Origin: Actinomycetes bacterium | GTDB taxonomy: Bacteria > Actinomycetota > Acidimicrobiia > Acidimicrobiales > Acidimicrobiaceae | Direction: 5' to 3' | NCBI GenBank assembly: GCA_021823045.1 | Contig: JAKAPB010000053.1 | Location: forward strand, 1 to 8,555 | Length of the DNA: 8,555 nucleotides | Part shown: piece after piece, positions 1 to 6,158 of the stretch | Layout: every line of letters begins with the position of its first letter | How positions within the stretch are numbered: position 1 is the first letter of the stretch | Notes under the pieces: model-generated | Told to the model about the DNA's origin: nothing | Seen by the model: only the letters and a program-made list of their open reading frames with translations | The model's database searches: none | Made by a program: the position numbers and the translations under genes

Positions 1-864
1 GAACAGTCGCACCTTGTTCGCTCTTGCCCACTCACGAATGGCCGCCGTCCAGTGGTTGCTCGCCCCGTCCCAGATCAGGTTCACCCACTGATCACGCGGA
101 TACTGTGCCCGAACGTCCTTCAGATACTCCAGCCAGTTCGCCGCATGCTTCGTCCCATAGACCCGACCGAACAAGCGCTGGTGGAACACGTTCAGCGTGA
201 GGAAGTAGTAGACCGTCCCGAACTTCCGGTTGTACTCGGCAGGGATTCGCCCGGGGCGCTGTTGAGGGAACCACCCCTCTCCGCCGTGCGGGATCAACTG
301 GATCGGACCGATCTCGTCCGCCGAGAGGACGATCGGCGGATTGTGGCGTGTCCGCGTCAATCGGTCGATCTTCCGCTTCTTCTCCTCGAACCGCGGGTCG
401 GGGGAGGTCTTCCAGGTGCGGATCGACTGGTGGGAGACCTCGTCCTCGTGGAGGATCACGCGCAACCACTCCTCGCTGATGGACGGGACCAGGCCCCGCT
501 GCACCGCCTGCTGGCGCAGGCGGGAGAGGGACCACTGGGCGTAGGGAAGACCGAGGTCCCGAGGTCGACTGAGGGCGAGGTTGACGAGCGCTTTGCGTTG
601 CTCATCAGTGAACTTCGGGGGACGCCCCGGGCCCCACTTGGGCCGGAGCATCGCCATCCCGTGCTCGTTGAAGGCGCGGATCACTCCGCGAATGTAGTCC
701 TCGCTGGCCAGGGCGATGATCGCGATGCGCGGTGGGGTATTCCCCTGATAGCTCGCGAGGATGATCTGGGCGCGCTTGAACTCGATGGCGTTCTGGCCGT
801 GGCGAACGATGCGTCGGAGCTTCTGTCCTTCCTCGAGCGTTAGGTCGCGGACCCGTAGGACCAT
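1..864 (-). CDS. IS630-family transposase, C-terminus beyond window
   Basis: This is a DDE transposase that would cut and join the ends of its own insertion sequence at TA targets. All 288 visible codons from the ATG at 864 to base 1 are open. Residues about 8-75 look like a helix-turn-helix DNA-binding region, followed by the IS630-type linker GPGRPPKFTDEQR (78-90). The RNase-H-like core follows. The first catalytic Asp is D183 in SADEIGPIQL and the second is D266 in IWDGASNHW; the third acidic residue would lie past the window edge. Family members are usually about 340-370 residues, so some 50-80 are missing. An in-frame TAG at 895-897 limits the start to the ATG or a TTG at 877-879. GGAGG sits only one base before the ATG, too close for a normal ribosome site. 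No frameshift or stop is seen, so it may be active. Its GC content is clearly higher than that of the glycan genes. Confidence 0.9.
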   Translation of the reverse strand, partial: MVLRVRDLTLEEGQKLRRIVRHGQNAIEFKRAQIILASYQGNTPPRIAIIALASEDYIRGVIRAFNEHGMAMLRPKWGPGRPPKFTDEQRKALVNLALSRPRDLGLPYAQWSLSRLRQQAVQRGLVPSISEEWLRVILHEDEVSHQSIRTWKTSPDPRFEEKKRKIDRLTRTRHNPPIVLSADEIGPIQLIPHGGEGWFPQQRPGRIPAEYNRKFGTVYYFLTLNVFHQRLFGRVYGTKHAANWLEYLKDVRAQYPRDQWVNLIWDGASNHWTAAIREWARANKVRLF

Positions 865-922
865 GCCTCCGGGATAGCACAACCCCGGAAAGTACTATCG
901 GTCCAAAGGTCAGGCAACTTTA
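865..922 (-). mobile_element. Probable right non-coding end of the IS630 element
   Basis: This short stretch lies between the IS630 start codon and the point where IS110-like coding sequence begins on the opposite strand. IS630/Tc1-type elements insert at TA, and a TA lies at 921-922, exactly where the IS110 similarity starts, so that dinucleotide is a reasonable candidate for the element boundary. A small inverted repeat (CCGGG at 869-873, CCCGG at 884-888) stands just upstream of the start codon. The other end of the element is outside the window, so the terminal repeat cannot be confirmed. Confidence 0.35.
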
Positions 923-1138
923 CCGGCCGCGCCACTAGCTGCCCTTCCGGCGAGCCAGTGGAACCCGGCGTGTCGGGAGCTCTACGAGCGACTGACTGCG
1001 AAGGGGAAGGCGCATCGCTAGGCTCCGGCCGCGGTGTCGGCGAGGCTCCTCGTCCAGGTTTAGACTGTGCTCCGCAGCCGAAAGAGCTTCGAGATTCCCG
1101 AGCGCAGACCGCAGAACCACCGGGACTGGTATCAGTGA
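917..1138 (+). pseudogene. IS110-family transposase, C-terminal remnant
   Basis: Read in one plus-strand frame, this stretch gives the typical C-terminal end of an IS110/Transposase_20 protein: LAALPASQWNPACRELYERL, then TAKGKAHR, a stop, APAAVSARLLVQV, a stop, then TVLRSRKSFEIPERR and an end at TGA 1136-1138. Family members commonly read ...LxAAxxASRxNPxxRxxYERLxAKGKxxKVALVAVxRKLLVQ... here (recalled from family knowledge, not searched). The two internal stops are both TAG (1019-1021 and 1061-1063); the second probably replaces a Trp codon. Everything upstream, including the DEDD catalytic domain, is missing and the IS630 element lies there instead. It cannot encode a working transposase. 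Confidence 0.75.
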
Positions 1139-1374
1139 TGGGAATAATTCCCGGGGATTCCACGACCGGATGAATCTACCGCCCACTCATGCAATGGCCT
1201 TCAGAACACTCTCGAAGGCGGGGAAACCGACCGCGCTCCCGAGCGACAACCAACGCCGGATGGAAGAGCCTACTCCGTCGTTGACAGCTCATACTGCCTG
1301 CTTCCCATAGGGACCTCCTGTTCGATCACCATCAGCCCGCGAGAGAGAAACTGGCGACGGGTTCCGCGTCCTGC
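1139..1374. other. Gap without a gene between IS remnant and methyltransferase
   Basis: No intact gene is visible. The minus strand carries a short open stretch reading RRWLSLGSAVGFPAFESVLK (about 1195-1254) that looks protein-like but has no recognisable family, plus the 12-codon frame described separately. The region is probably debris of decayed insertion sequences. No clear hairpin-plus-T-run terminator for the methyltransferase was found. Confidence 0.4.
1270..1308 (-). pseudogene. 12-codon frame with strong Shine-Dalgarno, likely truncated gene start
   Basis: The minus strand has AGGAGGTC (1319-1312) four to five bases before an ATG at 1306-1308, the best ribosome site in the window. 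The frame reads MGSRQYELSTTE and stops at TAG 1270-1272. The sequence weakly resembles the first residues of IS5-type transposases, which often begin M-x-R-x-YELTDEQW, so this may be the beginning of a decayed transposase. A real micropeptide is the alternative. The resemblance is by eye only. Confidence 0.3.
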
Positions 1375-2103
1375 TTATATCGTGGGCTCTTCAGGATACA
1401 CACTGACGGCCTGGGAATCCAAGGCTAAGTTGTTGCGCGCGATTACAAACTCTTCGAATCCATAGAGATCCCAAAGCATTGGTCCTGTAACACCTCCAAG
1501 GAATGGCGAAATCGCCGCCTTGATGGGCATCATCAACAGATTCCGTGCCAATCGAGTTCTCCCGGATTCAATGATTTCAAATCCCATTTCGCTGAGAATG
1601 TATCTTGCTTCATTTGGAGACCAGATAGATATGTGTGTTTTATCATCGTAGAAGTTGAGAGTGTCAGCCCTGTGAGGAAAATTAACAGAATCGGAGTGAG
1701 GGTGCGAAACATAGACAAATCCACCTACATCAACCTTAGACGCAGCACAAGTAAGAAGCTCCCTCCCATTCCTTAAGTGTTCTAGGACATGGGAGAGGAC
1801 GACAAGATCATAGGACTTGTTCGGAAGAAAGGAGAGGTCGCTGTCATCGAGATTTACCTCAAAATATGTGTCTGCAAGTGAGAGATCATCAAGAGTGTTA
1901 CGGTAAGTAGCATGGTCCACCCCCGTATATTTGCAGTGTGGAAACTGGGTCTTGAAATACCGGGGAGAATGCCCACCGCAGCCCAAGTCAAGAATACGCA
2001 CCGGCCCCTCAATGTCGACCCATCTCGAAAGTCTGACAAGTTTGTCTGGCTTGAAGAGTTCAAAGAGTATTCGGTTGGAACAGACCGTATCACTGAGCGT
2101 CAT
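1375..2103 (-). CDS. Class I SAM-dependent methyltransferase
   Basis: This 242-residue protein transfers a methyl group from S-adenosylmethionine to an unknown acceptor. Motif I is RILDLGCGG (36-44), the SAM-binding loop. The acidic end of strand 2 is GVD (61-63), and DLVVLSHVLEHL (99-110) is the post-I/motif II region typical of Methyltransf_11/23 proteins. The length is usual for the family. The later part (FYDDKTHISIWSPNEA, 151-166, then LSEMGFEI) matches small-molecule and sugar methyltransferases in polysaccharide clusters, where H-x-x-x-W/F-S precedes the last helix. The C-terminal part is mildly hydrophobic (LLMMPIKAAISPFLGG, 189-204), hinting at membrane association. The ATG at 2103 is preceded by an in-frame TGA nine bases upstream, so the start is well fixed. 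It is the last gene of the minus-strand glycan block, 122 bases after the upstream glycosyltransferase. The acceptor could be a sugar or lipid-linked intermediate, which is inferred from context. Confidence 0.88.
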   Translation of the reverse strand: MTLSDTVCSNRILFELFKPDKLVRLSRWVDIEGPVRILDLGCGGHSPRYFKTQFPHCKYTGVDHATYRNTLDDLSLADTYFEVNLDDSDLSFLPNKSYDLVVLSHVLEHLRNGRELLTCAASKVDVGGFVYVSHPHSDSVNFPHRADTLNFYDDKTHISIWSPNEARYILSEMGFEIIESGRTRLARNLLMMPIKAAISPFLGGVTGPMLWDLYGFEEFVIARNNLALDSQAVSVYPEEPTI

Positions 2104-2141
2104 CTGCGTTCATCATTTGGTACGCACGGTATGCTGAACTC

Positions 2142-2147
2142 CTATAG
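2142..2147 (-). promoter_or_regulatory. Weak TATA-like box before the methyltransferase
   Basis: The minus strand reads TCTATAGG here, about 42 bases before the ATG at 2103. If used as an archaeal TATA box it would give a leader of about 16 bases. No Shine-Dalgarno sequence is visible in that leader. Read-through from the upstream glycosyltransferase is an equally good explanation for expression. Confidence 0.25.
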
Positions 2148-2225
2148 ACATTCCCCTTGAGTTCCCCCCACGGGATGTTGCTTGCACCCAAACATTGCAC
2201 TTCCCCCACTGATACGGTGCACCTC

Positions 2226-3389
2226 CTATGTCTGAACTCCAGAACCGGACTTCGAAGAACGTGGTTGAAGAAACGAAATAATGGTGCTAACCTGACGATC
2301 TAACGAAAGTTGACCTGCTCGTTGGAAACAATCCGCCGGGTCAATGCGGGTATCTCTTTGGTTCCAAATGCGAATACAGCTTTCCACTAACTCTTCTGCA
2401 TTATCAGCTAACCACCCGGTCTTCCCGTCGAGAACTGTGTAGCCCGGCCCCTGCCGCTTATACGTCAAAACGGGGGTTCCATGTACCATTGACTCAAAGG
2501 GAACCCAACCAAGTCCCTCCTGAGTAAATGGAAACATAGTAAATAGTGCATTGGAATATAAGCTCCCAAGCTCGTGATCTGCGACACAACCCCTATTATC
2601 CACTTCACGCACTGAGTCCACACAAAGAGAATCGCCGATTACTCGTTTAGCTCCAAAGGTTACAATCTTGACACCAGCGTTCACCAATCTCTTGATGTCT
2701 ACCGGTTCGGTCTCCTTTCCTATGTACATCAAGATGTACGGGGTAGACCGATTTGCGCGACTATAAATGGGCCTTTCAGGGAGATCAGGAAAGCTTGGTA
2801 CAAAACCATCCATGGGAATCCCGCGATCGCGAAGAATCTCCTCCACCCAGGGGGAGTTTGCTATGGCCCGGACGGACATGGCCCGGATTCGTCGTAGGAG
2901 CCTACTCTCGAGCCTCGATATAATCGGAATCAGGGCCGACCCAGCTGATCTTGCAATCAGATTGGTTCCCTGCATCGCACGTATTGCGATGTCGAGTGGC
3001 GGACCCTGGTACCACCAAAGATTGGCTGGGGCCGCAATGGTTGACGAAATATTGATCGTAATGTTCCCGCAAATGTACGTTTTAAAGTGCTTGGAGTTTA
3101 GGCCACACATCGCCTCTCGAAACCAACTCTCAAGCCAAACCATCGACTCAGACGGGGGGGTGTCTCTAAACAGCGGCCAAATGGAAGGTAGAACGAATTC
3201 CGAAGATCTCAAATCTGACACTTGTGCGCCAAGCTCTACAAGCTTGCTACGTTGTGCCCTTCCAATATAGGAGGAAATCACATTTAACACAAACTTCTTT
3301 CGTAACACCCGTACGAGTGCACACACAAATTTGAACTGCACTGACTCAGCATTAGGAAGTGGGTCACACAATAGGTTCAATCCATCCAT
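2226..3389 (-). CDS. GT4-like glycosyltransferase
   Basis: This is a retaining, GT-B-fold glycosyltransferase that would move a sugar from a nucleotide donor to a glycan or lipid acceptor on the cytoplasmic side of the membrane. Numbering from the ATG at 3389 gives 387 residues. The N-terminal half is divergent. RAIANSPWVEEILRDRGI (174-191) is the usual inter-domain segment of GT4 enzymes. The C-terminal donor domain begins near YILMYIG (218-224). It contains the E-x7-E pair in EGLGWVPFES (E291 and E299), followed by MVHGTPVLTY and DGKTGWLADNAEEL, all classic GT4 features. A GTG two codons upstream (3395) could also start translation. I prefer the ATG because GGGGTG precedes it and a TATA-like box lies 23 bases upstream. 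The stop is TAG at 2226-2228. GC is low (the row at 3241-3300 is 38%), unlike the flanking transposases. Donor and acceptor cannot be told from sequence. Confidence 0.85.
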   Translation of the reverse strand: MDGLNLLCDPLPNAESVQFKFVCALVRVLRKKFVLNVISSYIGRAQRSKLVELGAQVSDLRSSEFVLPSIWPLFRDTPPSESMVWLESWFREAMCGLNSKHFKTYICGNITINISSTIAAPANLWWYQGPPLDIAIRAMQGTNLIARSAGSALIPIISRLESRLLRRIRAMSVRAIANSPWVEEILRDRGIPMDGFVPSFPDLPERPIYSRANRSTPYILMYIGKETEPVDIKRLVNAGVKIVTFGAKRVIGDSLCVDSVREVDNRGCVADHELGSLYSNALFTMFPFTQEGLGWVPFESMVHGTPVLTYKRQGPGYTVLDGKTGWLADNAEELVESCIRIWNQRDTRIDPADCFQRAGQLSLDRQVSTIISFLQPRSSKSGSGVQT

Positions 3390-3408
3390 GTGCACCCCAA
3401 GGCTGTTC

Positions 3409-3416
3409 GTATAACA
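3409..3416 (-). promoter_or_regulatory. TATA-like box before the second glycosyltransferase
   Basis: The minus strand reads GGTGTTATACGAAC around here. The GTTATA core (3415-3410) is centred about 23 bases before the ATG at 3389, close to archaeal TATA spacing for a nearly leaderless transcript. This supports the ATG over the GTG at 3395 and suggests this gene has its own promoter, separate from the upstream pair of genes. Confidence 0.35.
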
Positions 3417-3497
3417 CCTACGTTCCCGGCTTATTACCTAACTGATAGTAGATGGGCTATATCGAGAGTACGGTAGAGTGCTTCGTGGTCACCATTA

Positions 3498-3533
3498 ATT
3501 CGGGTCACGTTGTCCCGAATCCTTTTCCCGAAT
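3498..3533. repeat. ATTCGGG/CCCGAAT hairpin with an extra half-site
   Basis: ATTCGGG (3498-3504) pairs perfectly with CCCGAAT (3514-3520) across a 9-base loop, and a second CCCGAAT follows at 3527-3533. It lies in the 0.6-kb gap about 110 bases upstream of the second glycosyltransferase. It could be a regulator-binding site, a terminator stem for upstream transcription, or insertion-sequence debris. No T-run follows the stem on the minus strand, so a simple terminator is not favoured. Confidence 0.35.
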
Positions 3534-3566
3534 GCTATGACCAGATGGCGATTTCGGCGTCAGGCA

Positions 3567-3962
3567 TTAGCGTTGCGCGCCCAAGAGGAACATGAGTTCC
3601 TTTAGGTCGATGTTGTGCCGGGTGTCCAAATCCCGGGCGGGTTTCCCGTACCAGTCCGTACCGGTAGCATGTCTCTGAGGGTCCAGAGCACGTCCTCCAA
3701 CATCCGACAAGGGTATTTATTCCGCAGCTTCCGATCTTCCCCGCTCCAGAGCAGCAGCCCCAGATCTAACACCTTCGAGTACGCCTCAGGTGGACCTGGC
3801 TCCGATACAGTACCGGCGCCAATGACGGCAGGTTCTTCACGGTCCGAAACAACCTTGGGCTACCGCCGGGTGATTGACGAGCTGGACGACGGCATTGCAA
3901 CTGGGTGCCCCCATCTGGTGGATATCTCCCAAATTTCGATGTGCATGAGGACCCTTGACGAC
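3567..3962 (-). pseudogene. Decayed reading frame of unknown family between two glycan genes
   Basis: The 0.6-kb gap after the DUF2079 gene holds protein-like sequence on the minus strand spread over two frames. One frame is open for 85 codons between TAG 3860-3862 and TAA 3602-3604 and includes EEPAVIGAGTVSEPGPPEAY and KLRNKYPCRMLEDVLWTLRD. The adjacent frame is open for 49 codons down to TAA 3567-3569 and includes GTDWYGKPARDLDTRHNIDL. A single frameshift near 3660 would join them. Above the TAG, the same frame reads VLMHIEIWEISTRWGHPVAM. I do not recognise the family; the first segment faintly resembles the C-terminal region of a GT4 glycosyltransferase. No ribosome site or plausible start is visible. 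It is most likely the remains of a former gene of this cluster or of a transposase. A long plus-strand frame over it (3615-4055) looks like an antisense artefact. Confidence 0.35.
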
Positions 3963-4013
3963 AGGCCATTATTCCCCTCCCCAACTTGCTCGGGCACTGC
4001 TCGGTATGAACCA

Positions 4014-6158
4014 TTATCCCAACCGAACTTGTCCACTGCTTTCTTGCAGGATTGAACCACCGAATCCGATAGATGGAACACTGCCAGTCCCAAAACCATC
4101 GATCTCTAAGTAGGCCGGATATGGAATGGTGACATTGAACGAGACCTGGCTCCAGGTCGCGGGCAGATTCGAAGATGAAATTGAGAGATTGTTGAGTACG
4201 TCTCTACCATCGTCGATTTGTGCGGTTATCCGAATTGTTCCTGAAGCTGAGGACAGAGGTCGAACCCAGGAGGTGATCACGTATTTTCCGGGGGGAACCA
4301 TATAGTAGGGTCCGAACCACAAATTCGATGTTGTTTTGATCTGAGTAGGTTCGACATAACACCCATAAGGTGCGTGTAAATTGCTCTCAACAGTGGCAAG
4401 CCCGAGATTGAAGGCAGCCGGCGGTACAGTGCGATTGTACGGCTCATATACAACTGGAGGACCATAGTAGTCACGTTCCAGTAAGAGCCCACCGTAGCCC
4501 GTCGCCAAGACGCCATATGGTGAGGTCAAATTTGTCTTCAAAGAGTCATACCAAATCATTGGTGGATCGGGGGGCGGCAATGCAGAAGTAAACCAGAAAC
4601 TTTGGACATTTACCACTATGAACTGTGTTCCTGGGTGGTAATATGGGTACGCATTCAATCGATTTGCTAGTTGGGGGAAAAGATCCGGCTCTGCTGAGAC
4701 CGAGGCATTTGGCGGAATCAGTTCTATGATCCTGGTGATAAATCGATCTTCGGGTGTTGGAGTCTTCCCGGCAGATAGCCAAGGATAGCTCGGGTACGGC
4801 GAAAGAGGACTAAGAAGAATTTGGGAGGGTAGCGCCGCGAGTACGATGGCAATCGCGGCTATGAGGCAAGCACTCAAGACGTGGTTAGGTCTATATCGTC
4901 GGATTCGAGGTCTGGAGGGTGAAGGCTTCCATGAGCGGCCCGTACTTCGCTTGGCTATCTCTGTCGTCTTACGAAGGCGCGCCCAAATTCGGCGAGAACC
5001 CTCCTTAAGCAGGCCGATACCGGTTACGGTCGCTGGAAACAAAAACGGTACAACCAGAAATGCATACTGGTTTCCGACAGGAGTTGCGTACGCAGGATCA
5101 GTGGATATGAACACCACAAACAACCAAGGAACAGCGGGAAGAATATCGATGATCCCGAGTGGCCAAGCAAAAAGGGCAGAGGCAAAAATTGCTCCGAGGT
5201 AGTACAACTTCTCTCTCCCTATCGAGAAGAAGGACTGAAGGACAAGATTCGGACGGGTGAACATATTTTCAAAGATGTTCACAATGGAACCACCCAGTGG
5301 GCCGATTTGGGAGATTGGGGGCGTACCAGGAGATATCAGCTTGGGGAATGAGAACCAAAGGATGGTCATTGGAATCGAAAGGAACACGATAGCAAGTGGA
5401 ACCCAAGACTTCCGCACGGATGCAAAAAATCCATCAAGTCGGTCTACGTGCCAGCGTTTCCAAATCCGGCGGACTAGAATGTCGAGACCAATACCCCCAA
5501 GTATCAACGGGGCAAACTCAATAACGGAAAGCGAAAGGATGGCAGCAAATGTAGCCAAGCGGTACCGTCTATTCTCCCAGGCATAAATTGTTGTGAGAGC
5601 GGTTACAGGGATAAACGCCTCAACGTGAAAATCAAAAAGAAGGCCACCCAGAATTGGTGGGGAGACCAAGTATACCATACATAGCCCTGCGGAAATCCAT
5701 GGATCGGTTCTCTTGCGGAGGATTGCGTAGAGTGGAAATGCAGACATGCTGATGGCACAGCTTTGAATCACCATCAGGGTGAGAGGACTGGGAGCGACAA
5801 AATAGATGGGGACAAGTAGAAACAGGATCGGGCTCCAATGAACCCCAAGTAGGCTCCCACTGGAGTTCCATGGCAGCTCGGCGGTGTAAAAGAGTAAACG
5901 GCCGTCGTGACCCGTGGTCCACAGTGCCTGTTGGAAGATTCCCAGGTCCCACGCATTGGTGTAGAAGGTCAGATACCTGAGGAATCCCAGAACTGCAACG
6001 ATTTGGGTAAAGACCACGGCGAAGTATAGAAGAGCCCAAGTAGGGCCGGACATCCTGCACCAAGGCTTCCAAATTTGAGAACGGAGCCGGTGCAAACAAT
6101 GTTGGAAAACGCTCAGAGCATTGGGATGACGCACCATCTGCGCCTTCTCATTGATCAT
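4014..6158 (-). CDS. DUF2079 polytopic membrane protein, GT-C-like, with extracytoplasmic tail
   Basis: This 714-residue integral membrane protein belongs by sequence to DUF2079, related in architecture to GT-C glycosyltransferases that use lipid-linked sugars; its activity is not established. About ten hydrophobic segments lie within residues 41-450. Signature blocks are NAWDLGIFQQALW (68-80, with D71 where GT-C enzymes carry a catalytic Asp), GVHWSP (105-110) and FDFHVE (175-180). A basic cytoplasmic-type loop (385-425) precedes the last segment near 427-449. Residues 465-590 form a globular domain with SVSAEPDLFPQLANRLNAYP, common in archaeal members. Residues 590-714 look beta-rich, like a carbohydrate-binding jelly roll. 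N-x-S/T sequons at about 98, 484, 543, 575, 657 and 675 suggest the tail faces outside and may be glycosylated. The start overlaps the upstream GT4 gene by 11 bases, implying translational coupling. It stops at TAA 4014-4016. It probably acts in surface-glycan assembly. Confidence 0.87.
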   Translation of the reverse strand: MINEKAQMVRHPNALSVFQHCLHRLRSQIWKPWCRMSGPTWALLYFAVVFTQIVAVLGFLRYLTFYTNAWDLGIFQQALWTTGHDGRLLFYTAELPWNSSGSLLGVHWSPILFLLVPIYFVAPSPLTLMVIQSCAISMSAFPLYAILRKRTDPWISAGLCMVYLVSPPILGGLLFDFHVEAFIPVTALTTIYAWENRRYRLATFAAILSLSVIEFAPLILGGIGLDILVRRIWKRWHVDRLDGFFASVRKSWVPLAIVFLSIPMTILWFSFPKLISPGTPPISQIGPLGGSIVNIFENMFTRPNLVLQSFFSIGREKLYYLGAIFASALFAWPLGIIDILPAVPWLFVVFISTDPAYATPVGNQYAFLVVPFLFPATVTGIGLLKEGSRRIWARLRKTTEIAKRSTGRSWKPSPSRPRIRRYRPNHVLSACLIAAIAIVLAALPSQILLSPLSPYPSYPWLSAGKTPTPEDRFITRIIELIPPNASVSAEPDLFPQLANRLNAYPYYHPGTQFIVVNVQSFWFTSALPPPDPPMIWYDSLKTNLTSPYGVLATGYGGLLLERDYYGPPVVYEPYNRTVPPAAFNLGLATVESNLHAPYGCYVEPTQIKTTSNLWFGPYYMVPPGKYVITSWVRPLSSASGTIRITAQIDDGRDVLNNLSISSSNLPATWSQVSFNVTIPYPAYLEIDGFGTGSVPSIGFGGSILQESSGQVRLG

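Noticed and set aside
52..843. A 263-codon open frame on the plus strand.
   Set aside because: It is antisense to the IS630 transposase, whose minus-strand frame shows clear family motifs and catalytic residues. The plus frame has no recognisable motif and reflects high-GC mirror coding.
1019..1063. Pyrrolysine read-through of the two TAG codons in the IS110 remnant.
   Set aside because: The N-terminal domain is missing, one TAG is most simply a Trp codon mutation, and TAG also serves as the stop of the second glycosyltransferase.
880..1374. Possible tRNA or other structured RNA in the left intergenic region.
   Set aside because: No cloverleaf, T-loop consensus or CCA-proximal acceptor stem could be found by eye, and much of the region is explained by the IS110 remnant.
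2767..3270. A 167-codon open frame on the plus strand.
   Set aside because: It is fully antisense to the second glycosyltransferase, which has convincing GT4 motifs.
3615..4055. A 146-codon open frame on the plus strand in the 0.6-kb gap.
   Set aside because: The translation is rich in Ser, Pro and Arg without motifs, overlaps the end of the DUF2079 gene, and has no ribosome site or promoter that I can see. Protein-like segments lie on the opposite strand.
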